Shown here: piece after piece, positions 47,851 to 60,247 of the stretch
Numbering within the stretch: position 1 is the stretch's first letter
Layout of the letters: the number at the start of each line of letters is the position of its first letter
Source: Larimichthys crocea
Taxonomy: Eukaryota > Chordata > Actinopteri > Sciaenidae
Direction: 5' to 3'
Length of the DNA: 64,000 nt
Assembly (NCBI RefSeq): GCF_000972845.2
Contig: NC_040016.1
Location: 15,538,967 to 15,602,966 of the forward strand
Program-made: the position numbers and the translations under genes
Notes under the pieces: model-generated
Database searches by the model: none
What the model was told of the DNA's origin: nothing
The model's input: the letters and a program-made list of their open reading frames with translations, nothing else

Positions 47851-50334
47851 CATATGGTTCTATCCGTAACTCACTTTCTCACGTTCTAACAACACAGGTT
47901 TGAAAATGTGATACGATTTTGATATTATACTTCATAACACCTGTTGTTTTGAGCAACCACAGAGAATTTCAACTCTATCTCAAAACCTCTGGAGACGATC
48001 AATCACTGTGAACGTGTGACACATTTGTATTCACATGTCACATTAGCATGCAAACTGCCATTGGAAGGTGTTAACTGTATGTGAAACATATCATATAGAA
48101 TGTTATGGTTATTTTTATACTTTGCCCACATTTTCTATTTTCAACAATTAATGCTGTTTGAATTTACTGTAAAAAAAAGAAAGAAAAAAGAGAGAGAGAC
48201 AAAGGGAAAAGTATTGAATTTAATTATTTCTTTGTTGTTGTTTTTCACTCATTCGTGGTATTTAGTGCACATTTCTGTGTGGAAGAAGAATTAACAGCTC
48301 ATTTAAATGCAAGAGGAGAAAACTAAGGGGCAGAGCAGAAGGAAAAGACAATGTTCCTTTCTTTGTCGTCCCTTTGCTTGAGAAAAGATTTCAGAGAGCT
48401 TCAAATCGAGAAGTTATCATTTTACTAAAAGGAAATCAGCGATCGACACGTAATAACAGGAGATGTTATAAAACCAATACTGCTGACATCATCTAAGTAC
48501 CGGCATCGTCGTAACCCTTAATGGAAAATATTATTTTATATTTTCCTCTCATTTCCTGCTAGCAGGAGCTCTTACCAAGGCAATAAAAAGTGTTTGTTCT
48601 GCTAATTGCTCCGAATGGATGAATGTATTTCAAGATGGTATGCTAGACGGTGTGATTTGCTTCCTACATTGGAAAGAAATTGTTCTTGAATGTTACATAT
48701 CTTAAGAGTTTGTGTGACTTTTCACTGTGTCATCTTTCCCTCCTTTACATCTTTCACTGGTCTACCAGTACCTACTTTGCTCATCCGCTCACCCAACAAC
48801 TAATTCCACCGCCTCTAACATCCTTCTCACGCTTCCACTAGTATCTTTTTTTTTTTCCATTAACCAAATTTCTTCCGTCCCCCTTTTTTTAATCAACCAC
48901 CTTTCCTTCTCAATAATTCATTGACTGTCTGACCAATACTTGGTGCTACGCAATGCTGCAAAACATTTCTTTCCCATGAAGCCATGACTCGTGCCAGACA
49001 CCTCTGTGTGCTGTACTGTACCTTCTGCTATAGCAGTGACTGACACACTGAATGAAAAGTGAGAGTGACAAGCAGAGAAGAATCAGACAGACAGTGACTC
49101 AAAGGTACAAAATGAGGAGAAATCTGCATTTTTGTGACAGTTAACCTTATGAGCTCGGACTCAGGACAGCAGTGGATGGCAGATTGCCACAGCAAGCCCA
49201 TGGTGAGGCCCATCTGTGCCTGGTATTAAACCAGGCTCACACCCCAGGGCCAGAGCCACCATGCCGTGTAATAGCTACACAGACATAGGCACAGTCCTGA
49301 GGGGGCCAACAAGTCACCCACTGGGATGACAATAGCAGCTTGGTTAACACAAACACACACTTGTACAAAAACTCCCACACATGCACCAAAAGCACAGAAA
49401 TAAAGGACGTGTTGGCCATAACACATAACTTACATGTTGATCTGCCCTGCAAAAACAAATTAATGATACTTTCCTGCATGAGTGAGCACGTAACACCACT
49501 CCCGCCTCTTCTTAAAAACAGTGTGATACAACATTTGGCTGTGAGTGATGTTTTGAAGCTCTGCTTGGACATTGTTCAGTGTTTACATCCTGTTGTGTCG
49601 ACCGCTGTGTGAGTATGTTTTGAATTTGCCCAGGTGTGTGTGTGTCTGTGTGTGTGTGTGTGAGTGTGTGTGTGTAAGGGTCAAAACGGGAGCACAGCAG
49701 CAATGTAGATTATCTCAGTTACCATGAGAAGTCTATCTATTCTCAGTGTGTATTCTGCTGCCTACTGGCAAGAAGACAGGCATCAGGAGGAAATAAAGAG
49801 AAAAAAGTGCATTTCCAAAATAGCTGTGATGTTGTGGCTAGTGAATCTGAGTTTACCAAATATGATAGCTTAGCGTGAACTTTATGGCCTGAGTTATGCC
49901 AGTATTACAAGTCACAGCAAGTGATATCAAAGTGATGTAAATCGCGTAAGAAATGTATCATCTTAAAAAGCGCAAAAACATAAATCATTTATAAGAATAG
50001 AATTCATACTTTAATGAATATATAAATAATTGTCTGGATTCTACTTTGTTATTCTTCACTGACTCTCAGCAGTGTCCTTCGTAAAATTTAGCAAGCAGCC
50101 GTGTTTATGGACATTCTCTATGACAGTCCAGTCAGTGGCATTATGAAGAAATGAGGAAAATGTGACAATGAGGACGGGGAGGTTGACTGGCATTTGGGAT
50201 TCACTTTTGGAAGACACAGATCATACAAAGTTACGAAGTACAAAGTAATTAGGCCGTTAGCAGCTTGAAGACTGATTGATCATTTCCGTAAATAGCTTTA
50301 GAGTTACAAAGCAGTTTCCACATTGTATAACAAC

Positions 50335-50368
<34 letters not shown>

Positions 50369-50850
50369 TATATATATATATATGTATATATGTTTGTCCA
50401 GGAAGTCCTTTTACTTTAGATACTTTAAATCTACTTATTTACTTTGCAAATACTTCATATGGTTAAATGAAGAACTGTTATTGTTCACGCTGTGGAACTT
50501 TCTACTTTTACTGCAGCAAAGAATTTGAATACTTGCTCCACCATCTGTTGTGTACTCTTTCAGATACAGAGAGCAGACACATCTATTCATTTACAGTGTT
50601 TATACAAGTTTAGTGTCAATGCAGGATCAGAGCCAACAGGACAGGAGGTCAGGAGTTAGGTTGTGATCTTGATGGAGTTTGGTTACAGAAAAGTTTGACA
50701 CCAACTTTTTGTTTACAGATCTTTAAATCAGTCTGATTACACTCTAAACAGAGTAAAACAAACTTCAGAATAAGTATGTGTCCCGCCAACTGAGGGGGAA
50801 CTTGACCTTAGTTTGGGAAGGGAAGACTCATTCTCCACTACACCTCCCCT
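47851..50850. other. intergenic region upstream of tox2
   Basis: No gene supported. It contains a (TG)n-like tract at 49632-49675 and (TA)n tracts at 50334-50384. A block at 48340-48640 looks complex and repeat-free and could be a conserved element, untested. Confidence 0.5.
50334..50384. repeat. (TA)n microsatellites
   Basis: Two TA runs, about 50334-50361 and 50370-50382, separated by TATAATC. Confidence 0.9.
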
Positions 50851-51380
50851 CTGGAGATCTGCCTGTTCCTCCTCTGACCGGTAGAGGTCGCAGCCTAGCA
50901 GTCGCTCTGAGGACGGGAACGCATGGATATGTCCGAGCGCTTCCACATGACAAAGCTACAGCGCGTCTGGAAACCAGGAACGGAACACGGGCGTTTTGGA
51001 AAAAGCGTCGACAAGAACAATTTCTGCATCTTTACCTGCCGCCTCGGCTCGCTAACAAACAACTTCAGTGACCGTTTTACTTTTTATTTTCTGTAACTGC
51101 TGAGAGGGGCAGCTGCCCTCTTTCTTTTTCCTTCTCTCCAAGTGAACTTTATAGGGATGTTATATCTGAGCATCACCGCGCTGAATGCCCGCATAGTGCC
51201 GAAGTAAGTGTAGGACGAGTGTGAAGAGTGAAACGACTGGAGAGACTCGGTCCTCTTCTTCTACTACTACTACTTTTTTGCTCGGTTTAATACACAGGAG
51301 GGGGAAAAAACAGAGGGAGAGAGAGTGTGTGTGTGTTTGTGTGTGCGTGTGCAGGAGAGAGAGAGAGAGAGCGAGAGAGG

Positions 51381-51423
<43 letters not shown>

Positions 51424-51477
51424 CGCACCGGTTTTTTGGAGCTACGCTTTCATGCCGTCAGTCTTGCGGACTCTGAG
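50851..51477 (+). promoter_or_regulatory. tox2 promoter and 5' UTR region
   Basis: CpG density rises locally (50876-51052, for example GACCGG, GAGCGCTT, CAGCGCGTC, GCGTCGAC). Pyrimidine-rich sequence and then GT (51325-51351) and GA (51354-51421) repeats follow, ending 56 bp before the tox2 ATG. No TATA box is evident and the start site is not mapped. The region is inferred from its position directly upstream of a recognisable first coding exon. Confidence 0.55.
51325..51421. repeat. compound (GT)n-(GA)n tract in the tox2 5' UTR
   Basis: GT-rich run followed by a 68-bp nearly pure GA purine tract immediately before the first coding exon. Confidence 0.9.
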
Positions 51478-51570
51478 ATGGACGTCAGATTTTATCCAGC
51501 TCCCCCTTCAAGCGTGGGTTCATGTACGTTACCGACTGACTCCGGTTTGGACTATTACCACTCCAACAAG
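51478..51570 (+). CDS. tox2: TOX-family HMG-box protein, first coding exon only
   Basis: 31 codons starting MDVRFYPAPPSSVG and ending LDYYHSNK, then donor AAG|gtaaca in phase 0. TOX, TOX2 and TOX3 all start with MDVR[FL]YP and have a short first exon ending in a Tyr-rich motif before Lys. The ending LDYYH..K matches TOX2 (LDYYHGGK) better than TOX (YYCNK) or TOX3 (GYYGYSK). TOX proteins are nuclear HMG-box chromatin factors; the HMG box is encoded further 3', outside this window. Exon 2, expected to begin with a Phe-Asp-Gly-like motif, was not seen before base 64000. A one-exon identification, so the paralogue is less certain than the family. Confidence 0.82.
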
Positions 51571-53365
51571 GTAACAATTATCTCCACTTTACGAGCTTAT
51601 AGTCGGTCAGATGTGCAAGCTTCGATGTGATGATGCACGCACAAACGCTTGGCTTACATTATGTATGTGATCAGGCGCGGTGTGTTAGGAGTGACATGTG
51701 CTGCACTTTTAGTTCCCTCGGGATGAATAGATTGCATTGAGTCTGTAAGTAAGTAAGAATCTTTTAAACTGCAGAAAACCACGCATGACACCTGTCCCGA
51801 GCTCGTGCGCGCGGGTTTTTACTTTAATTAGAATTTGCCAATGTGTTCATTTGGATAAAAAAAAAAAAAACTGTGGGTACGATGTGCTGTAGTTGTCCTT
51901 TGAGCTGAGTTAGAGCGCACCGCTCTCTCCAGAGCACTGGAAGTACTGGCACTGAACAAACTAGGCACAAATTGAATATGTGCCTTTTTCCCCCCACTCC
52001 TAAAACTGAACACATGTAAACAAGCAAATTGTTCCCTGTATAATTTAAACTTGGCCGAACTAACTGCGGAAGCACTATCTTATCTGCTCCACACAGGTTC
52101 CCACATGGGTCAATGCACAATTAGTCCAATAAACAACTATCAAGATTGCGTTTTTATGTGATGCCTCTTATGTATCGGGGCTGCTTGTGATGCTCTGAGG
52201 TATATGCAACTTGTAACAGACCAATCTGCGTATGTGTTTGTCTTATTTTGTCTCACTGCTCGATAAAAGTGTTTCCATGAAGGATATACAGATGCATATT
52301 CTCACCTTTTTGCGCATACATTCAATCTCACCAGTACGCGCATAATAAGTTTTTAGTTATTAATTATTTATCCGCAACCTATATGTAAACCTGGCGTTGT
52401 TGTTTAAAATTCTCTCAAGAATGAAATATTGTATTTTATTGATCAGCCGGGGCAGAAGTTGCGAATTGCACATGCGTTTTTACGCACGAAATCGTATCCA
52501 TTATTACTGGAATCTCTTTTAGACACTTTTATTGGTAAATTAAATGAGGATAAGTGCCACAGAAGAATTATAACTCACAAGCCTGTCTTTGAAGGAAAAC
52601 ATCACACAATCAGTTTGCATCAGCGTCCTTTTTTTTTTTTTTTGATAAATATAATCAAGTTTTCTGAATTATGCAGTTATTTATATTTCTGTTGAATATC
52701 ATGGGGCCTACTGTAAATGGATTACTTTTCCACTGTTCCACTCTTTCCATGTGGTGTACACCGAAATCTTTGCTTTAACTATAAAAATCTTGCATTCATA
52801 TACAAACCTGACACATTTACAAGATTACAAGTCGCCACCAACAAGGCTATTTTTGTTGATGTGGTCAGGGTAAAACCTGTGTAAACATTTGGCAGAGCTA
52901 GAATAAGGCATTATACCTGCAGCCATTCAAATAGGTTTGCTTGCCTTAGCACCTGGAGAGACGCCAGCAGGCAGTTAACATTTGCTGGTGACAAAGTGAA
53001 ACATTATAGCACAGTACAATATTTGAATTGTTAATCTCCCCTGTTCATACACACAGTCACCTGTATGTATACATGAGAAACACACACGGTCAGCTGCACA
53101 CAGTCACACACTGTCACACTCACTTGCAGAGAGGTTTGAATTACAATACATGAGTGCTTTACATCAACTGCAGTTATTTCTTAACCACAAACCTACTGTA
53201 ACATCAATTTCAACCTTTCACCTCCAACATGAACTGATCCTAAGTCTGAAATTAACCCTAAACCAGACCTTAGATTAGCCCTTTTATAAAGTGAGGGCAA
53301 AATATTCTCATAGAAGGTTTTCTGTAATCTTTCTGTCCTTGTGATAATGTTAAATCATTTACGCT

Positions 53366-53367
<2 letters not shown>

Positions 53368-53418
<51 letters not shown>

Positions 53419-53436
53419 GCTGGCTTACGCTCATAG

Positions 53437-53483
<47 letters not shown>
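53368..53483. repeat. inverted (TG)n / (CA)n microsatellite pair
   Basis: A 49-bp TG run (53368-53416), a 21-bp spacer, then a 46-bp CA run (53438-53483). The arms are complementary. Confidence 0.97.
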
Positions 53484-53485
<2 letters not shown>

Positions 53486-56400
53486 CACACACCTACAGTA
53501 GCTGCAGATGTATATTTAAGATCACAATGAGACCTGGCTTTCTGACCGAGGCCATGTGTCAGGTCTTGTAGTGTTAACACAGTGAACTGTACTAGTTGTC
53601 ATGATTCAGCGAGCGTAGAGGTTGTTGGCCCGGCAAAGGAGCAGGTTTGGGTTTCAAGGACAGAATCGTATAACATTGTCATTACTAAAGTAACAGCTGT
53701 GACTAAGATGTAAAGTGACATATTATCTGTGCTGTGCCGCTGCTACTACACATAACTGTTGAATAATGATACAAGAGCTTTATATGACGTTTTGGCAGTA
53801 GTTCATCTTAATGGCAGTTTCATTTCAGGAGCGGGATGGAGTTGACCTCCTGGAGTAGCACTGTTGGTAGCAGTGCCACAGTGGTCTAACACTGCATCAC
53901 CTGCAGGTGTTAACTGGAAAGCTTGCAAAGATGATAAAAAAAAATCTGTGTTTTTTAATTTCACAGTCATTATGTAGTTAATTATAGCTATTGCATGCAT
54001 GGATTGAATGTTTTTTGTTAGAATATTTCACAGGAAATTGAAAAGATGTGTCACTGATATTTGCATAAAGTACCAGTGACTATTGCTTGGATTTTTTTTT
54101 AAATCACAAGCCCAAATTACACTCGTAAATAATTTCTATTCGGAGAGTTGTGCACACAAAGGGTTTAAACAAGCTTGAAAGTCTCAAACCCTCCCAATCA
54201 AGGCCTCCTAGAACAGGCAGGATATATATATAACTTGTGTGAAACTCACTAATGTGTTTAGTACTGTACAGTATTAAAGACACCAACCAAGAAGTGAGCA
54301 TATTACTAAGTGGGACAGTGTATATTTAAAAGCCCATCGCTTCCTGTTCTTGTGGTGTAAACTCAAACACTATCAATCTATTTCTAAGACTGACTGACAC
54401 ACAAATTACTGTGTGTGTGTGTGCATATACTTCTGTTTTCTACCTGAAAGGGTTAATAATTGAGTAACGTAAAGAATGTGTAAGCTGAAACTGGTTGGAG
54501 CTGATTGGCCACATTCAGACTGATGATTGATTGATGCATGCCAGGAATATGGATCACACTGACAGAATAAGTCAATACTGCAAATCTATGAATGCACTTG
54601 ACCTTTGGATTTAGGCCATGGTTTTCCTGCAATTAGACATTGAACATCAACAAAATACAGTGCGTAACTTTCATATATGTTGATTGGTGATTTAGTCTAA
54701 TGTACGTTATGCTTTGATTGGCTTTTTCAAATCACAAAAACAAAATTCATAATTAAAACACAAAAGGATGAAGAGATTATGTAAGACAAAATGTGATTGT
54801 GCTTCTCTATATTTCATTGTAAATTCCTTGATAAAACAACGCCGTGCATCCACAATTCAGAACAACGCAAAGAACAACACATGAGAAAAGCATCGATTTG
54901 TATTTTGCTATGAACCCCACGGCTCTGTTGCTCTTCTCAACTCCATCCAACTTGCATTGTCCTGCACTTGCACAATCACAGTGAGTCATCTTTACTTTTC
55001 GCCCAAGATTTCTCCTAATCTTTTTGAAGCCTCTCTGTATCTTTCCTCACTGAGTGGGAGGCTTGTTTGTTCAGCGTACACTCAGCTGTGTGTATACCAG
55101 CGCTGAAGGCCACTTCTTCGCAAATGCCTGTTTTAGCGGGAGACTATTTGTCAAATGCATTATGACTTGTGCATACCCCCAGGCAAAATCACTCCGGTGA
55201 AATGAAGTTGGATAGATTACTGTAGCTGTTCCACTTTCTCCTCATCCCTCTTCCCTCAAACAGCACGGTGCCCAAGAGAGAGGCTCTCATGTAATTATAC
55301 TGTAGTTATACTGTAGGTTTATAATCCAATGGTTTGCAGATGTTATTCTTTACATAGTTGCAGTCTGTTCCAAGTTACTGTACGTTATTTATATATGCTG
55401 AACCCGTTTTCACCGCAGTGCGGAGCAAACGCGTTTTTGATGCACAGTTTGTGCAGTGCGAGTACTCACAGAAGAGATACCTCAATAAAAGCTTTACTGT
55501 GTGTGAGAATTGGGTAAAGGACTTTATGCATGTATGTGCATGTGTAATGCATACCTAATTGCTAATATACCTCGAGGCAAGATGTATGAAAGATGTTTAA
55601 CAAGATAAACCTCATTTACACATTGATTCAGGTTTTCACACATGGTATACTTATGTAATGCCTTGTTGTACATCTTTATATGAGTGCAAGTAACAAGCAG
55701 CTGACATTTGTCCACTCAGAACAATGAGGCCAGCTACTGCAGAGCACGTACCACCCCTTTTCAAGTGGCCTGTTCCATTTCCACCATTATCCAAATCACT
55801 GTATTAGTCATGGGATACTTCAAAGTATCGACAGGCGAAAATATTTCCATGTTGAATTCTCAGAATGTGTGTGTGTGTGTGTGTTTTTTTTTTCTTCTTC
55901 AAAACATGACCGTAATAGAAACAGAAAAAAGAAAGAGTTATTCCAGCAGTACCTCATTCTGTACACAGAGAAAAGTTAATTACATGGAGGCAAGCATTCT
56001 TGGGTCGACAGCGTGGACTTGGGGTTTTTCATTGTGCCCATTCATAACATTCTGCTGACTGGCCAGTCCGAGTTGCAATATCCCAACCGTTCTCACTGGG
56101 GAAATGTTAACCCATGCATGGCTCTAATGCACACCAGAGGGAAGAAAGCAGTCTAATGCTGGTGGAACTGGGAATACTCAAAGTGGCGAGTTTATTGTTC
56201 TAATGCTGTTCCAGACAGTTAACTCAGAGCAAATAGTAGATAACATAAAATGGAGTCATGGAATGAACATTATTTTTTTGGATTTATAAAAAAAAGAAGA
56301 AGCCTCAAACAGTGTACTTTGTGAAGTTATTTTTTTGGTCCAACCACTTCCTGGCTGTATTCATAATCAAGTCTTTCTGTCTCCCCACCTCTCCCCCCTC

Positions 56401-57740
56401 TCTGCGTCTAACTTCTTCTCTCATTTACCTTCCCAACAGCAATGTCAAAAGGTTACGTAGGGAAGCCGGATCGCCTGGGGCTGATTGTGTCTTTGAGTTA
56501 ATGATAAGTAGCTACAGTGTTATTCTCTGAAGCAGTGGGGCTTGGCTTGTGTTCTGTGCGCACACCATTATAGTAGGGGAACTGCATTTATAAAGACTTT
56601 GGCTTATGATCACTTGTTTAAACCACAAGGAAGGAAAATATACGATTTTTTAAATGGAATTAGATGGATAAAATGTGGGTACGGGATTTGCACACAGAAC
56701 TTCACCTTTCTTGTAATCTGTTTATGTTTGTTCACCTACGTAACACCATAGTTATGACGTAGGAAAAAGCGAGAGAATATAGTCCATAAGAGGGATGTAC
56801 CACCATTGGTTTCACTTTAACCTACAGGATAGTGAAGGTGACAGAGCCTCAACCAGACTCTGCAGCACTCCCATTGCTCTGCTCTGTACTTTATAATCTA
56901 GACCAGACATGACTCAGAGCTACTAGAGGTGTTAAGAGGGTCATAAGTCATGTATGGCTGAAAATAGATAGTATAGTTTATCCTGCCTGGTTAGCTACTT
57001 AATCACCTAGGTCCATAGAAACAGGCTATTTATGTCGATGATTGATTGTATTAACTGCCAAGAATTCAGTCATGACAGTGCATTTTTTAAAACTCTTCCC
57101 AATATACTTTTGTGATATACTACCGCTATCCAAATCATTTCTATTCTGCCATCACATTGCAATCTATCAACCAGAAAGTCTGTTTATTAAAAGAAATCAC
57201 CAGACTGGTTTTAGAATAAGACTGATAGCAGGTTTTCAGGCTCGGTGACACGTGTGGCAAACTGTAATGCAGTGCGAAACACGGCCACATCACAAGATGT
57301 CAGAGTAATTCCAGTTTTGACGTTGATTGCAAATCGGAGAAGCCAGGCCCTGGCCCGACTCGTGCCCCTCATTAAATCACATTAACCCTAATTATCGTCA
57401 CTGCCCCTTGAAACCAAAATACTACAGTCAGGCTTGACTCCTGGCTCCTCAGCCTGGTTTTGGCTGTGTGTTTCATCCCCTTGACTTGTGTAAAGGAGTC
57501 CAACGTGCCAAGACGTCTTAAACTGTCTTCACCTCAGGAGGCCACTGGTTACTTAGTAGCAATAGCCTAGTCTGTCTGTCTTTCTCCCTGTCTGTCTGCC
57601 CCCACCCCCACCCCACCACCCAGTTTCCTTGAGCTGTTTTATATTCAGTTCTTGATTGGTTGGGGGATGGGGTGGTGGAATAGCATTTGAGGGTTAGCCG
57701 GTTAGTGCAGAGAGGGGGGAAGGAGATTTGGGGTGTGTGT

Positions 57741-57742
<2 letters not shown>

Positions 57743-57777
<35 letters not shown>
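57743..57777. repeat. (GA)n microsatellite
   Basis: Pure AG repeat following GTGTGTGTAA in tox2 intron 1. Confidence 0.95.
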
Positions 57778-57779
<2 letters not shown>

Positions 57780-58020
57780 TAGATGGAGGGAAATAAAGAG
57801 AGATTTTTAGGGGTATTTTATTCTTCAGCTCGCCATTGAGTCTGTAATGTCATTCAACGATGTGGAAACCAAAATGAGCCTTGCCACCAGATGTGTTCCA
57901 GTCCAGATAGCGACTTGAAAGACAGACGTTTATTGTTTTAGTGCATTTGGTGTGGTTCAAACCCAAACTGCATGAAATGCTGATTGATGGATTTCGCTAA
58001 TGAATGTGTATGTGTGTAAG

Positions 58021-58038
58021 AGGGAGAGAGAGAAAGAA

Positions 58039-58079
<41 letters not shown>
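58021..58079. repeat. (GA)n purine tract
   Basis: Imperfect then perfect GA repeat, all purine on the plus strand. Confidence 0.95.
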
Positions 58080-58080
<1 letters not shown>

Positions 58081-58548
58081 CATCTGCTTCATGTGATTCA
58101 TTTAACCATTTCTGTGCTCTGTCTGGTGATGAGGCGGGGTGTGTTTCACTCTGCTACAGTAGGATTTCAAGGCAGATTCATTTTCTTTCTATCAGCACAC
58201 CCTTATGAAAAAACAAACCCGTTCCAGTAATGTTTTCCTTTGATATCTGCAGAATGTGGCCTTCATATTTCTATAAAGCATATAGACCAAAACAGCACCG
58301 TATAATGGGCTTCAGCAGAGATAAGTATGGTAAACTGCTTAGCAGCAAGACAATATCTCATGAAGTTGTTGCATAGTAGGCTCAGTTTTTATTATAACAA
58401 TGAGACAAAGTCAATATAACTGCCATGACCTTCTGTTATGAAACTTTATATTTTGGTTTACCAAGGGCAACAAGCAAACTTATTGTTGATGCTGACATTT
58501 AGCATCATCCACATGCATGTGGTTTAGACTGTAGGTCAGGAAGTGCGC

Positions 58549-58550
<2 letters not shown>

Positions 58551-58580
<30 letters not shown>
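58551..58580. repeat. (CT)n microsatellite
   Basis: Fifteen CT units followed by TTTTTTTGCAG, which resembles a splice acceptor on the plus strand. Confidence 0.95.
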
Positions 58581-58586
<6 letters not shown>

Positions 58587-60023
58587 GCAGCAGCAGTTTC
58601 AGCATCCCAACAGTGAACTGCCTGTCCTTAATTATCATAAACTAACATTTTTTCTTGCTGCTATTGTTTGACGATTGAGGTATCAGCTCACCCACATGAA
58701 CACAACAAAGACAAAACATTTTTGTTGCAATTCCCCTAACAAGAAAGCTGATCTTCATTAGGATAATTGCTTCATTTCATTTATAAACAAATAGACCACA
58801 GAGTGATTATTCTAGATGCTGGAGATTATGAGTGTAGTTATTGGCCTTGGCAGATTTGTGTAAAGCAGGCTTTGGTACATAAATTAGTCATACATAAAGT
58901 AATCATTCTATGAGAAAACCATATCAACATTTCACATAAGCACAGACGGAGCTCATCAGCTCTGACTTTCGCACTCGCCGCTCTGCAGAGATCTCACAGT
59001 TCACCCGGCAATTTGTTTTTCATTTCATTTCTCTGCGAATGGTATATTACTGCCTATATTTTGGTACGATCAGGTTTTTTTTTTTTTTTTTAGTAAGGGC
59101 TCACCGTGAAATGGTGTGACACTGCCGTTTAGTCTATTAGCAGGAAATGAAACACTAAGAAGAGGAAGGAGTGAAGAAGGAGGGGTAGGTTAGGGTGATT
59201 TTTGAGTATCACATAGGTTGACTACAAAAGTTTTCACAGGTTGTAGAGTTGGAAGATAAGATCGACCTTTGTGTATCACAGGATCGGGAGGAACAGTGTA
59301 TTTATCAGACTTAAAGACGTCTGTGAAGGCACCAAATCGCTCATCAAAACCAATGATTGGAAATTCATCATCAGCTTTTTGTGGGAGATGGCTTTCATCA
59401 CTCACCCTGTTGACTCAAGCCTTGAAGGTTTGTTGTATTAAATGGTAGACTGACAGCTGATCCTACAACAGGTCATAAAGTATTAGATTATATAATACGC
59501 GCAGGGAATTTAACCGTCAGAGTTGAAACATAGCACCTGGTTTATTTGTTGGCATTTCAATCCCCTGCATCTACCCTTGATGGGCGGTTTCCTCAAAAAA
59601 GACTGGTGAGGATGGCGTGATCCAACAGATTCCATAGGATGAGTGTATAAAAACACTGATAAACATAGTGTCTGTGGAAGAATGCAGCTGTCGGGTGTAT
59701 AAAGAGAGGTTCTCAATATGGGCAAACATGAACAGTTGTCTTAGCTTCCTGAGGCATCTCCTGTGCAAACAAAACTGTAGATGGCTGGTTCAGGTCCACA
59801 CTCAAAGATCACAAGGCCACTGAGGACACACACACTCGGAGACATACACTCTTTCACAGGTAGACACACACACACACTCATACATGCAGATTCAAGCATG
59901 TCTGCACTTGCACAGCATAAATGAACACACATTTTTTTTTTTTACTGTTTCACACATCTAGTTGCTTCTTTCACTACTGTAATTGACTGTCATGTGTGAA
60001 TAATCTCGCCGCAGAAAGACATT

Positions 60024-60247
60024 GGGGCAGCTGTGGCTCAGAGGTCGTCCACTAATCAGATGATCGGCGGTTCGATCCCTTTCTCTGGTGTATGAATGTC
60101 TATGAATGGTTAGCTCCTAAAAGCGATGAGCAGTTCGCACCTTGCATGGCAGCTAATCAGTGTGTGAATAAGACATATAGTGTAAAAGTGCTTTAAGTGG
60201 TCGGAAGACTAGAAAGGCGCTATATAAGTACAGTCCATTTACCATTG
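60024..60247 (+). mobile_element. tRNA-derived SINE (or SINE-like element), internally deleted
   Basis: Starts GGGGCAGCTGTGGCTCAGAG (A-box-like) with GGCGGTTCGATCCC (B-box-like) near 60067-60080. The tail AGTGGTCGGAAGACTAGAAA, then GGCGCTATATAAGTACAGTCC and ATTTACCATT, is a widespread teleost repeat end. Between CAGAGGT and CGTCC the usual A-box continuation seems deleted. It lies in tox2 intron 1 in the sense orientation. Confidence 0.75.

Larger units (their letters stand above)
51571..60023 (+). other. tox2 intron 1, first part
   Basis: Intronic sequence after the tox2 donor. It holds inverted (TG)n/(CA)n microsatellites (53368-53483), (GA)n at 57743-57777 and 58021-58079, and (CT)n at 58551-58580. 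It also contains an unexplained open stretch on the minus strand at 59190-59414. No tox2 exon 2 was recognised. Confidence 0.7.

Noticed and set aside
51221..51574. 117-codon ORF overlapping the tox2 first exon in another frame
   Set aside because: It begins at GTG rather than ATG and reads through the GA/GT tract (Arg-Glu and Cys-Val repeats); the tox2 frame is the recognisable one.
60024..60247. Possible tRNA gene from A-box and B-box words
   Set aside because: The arms do not fold into a complete cloverleaf and the tail is that of a dispersed teleost repeat, so it is called a SINE; the same reasoning applies at 17130-17326.
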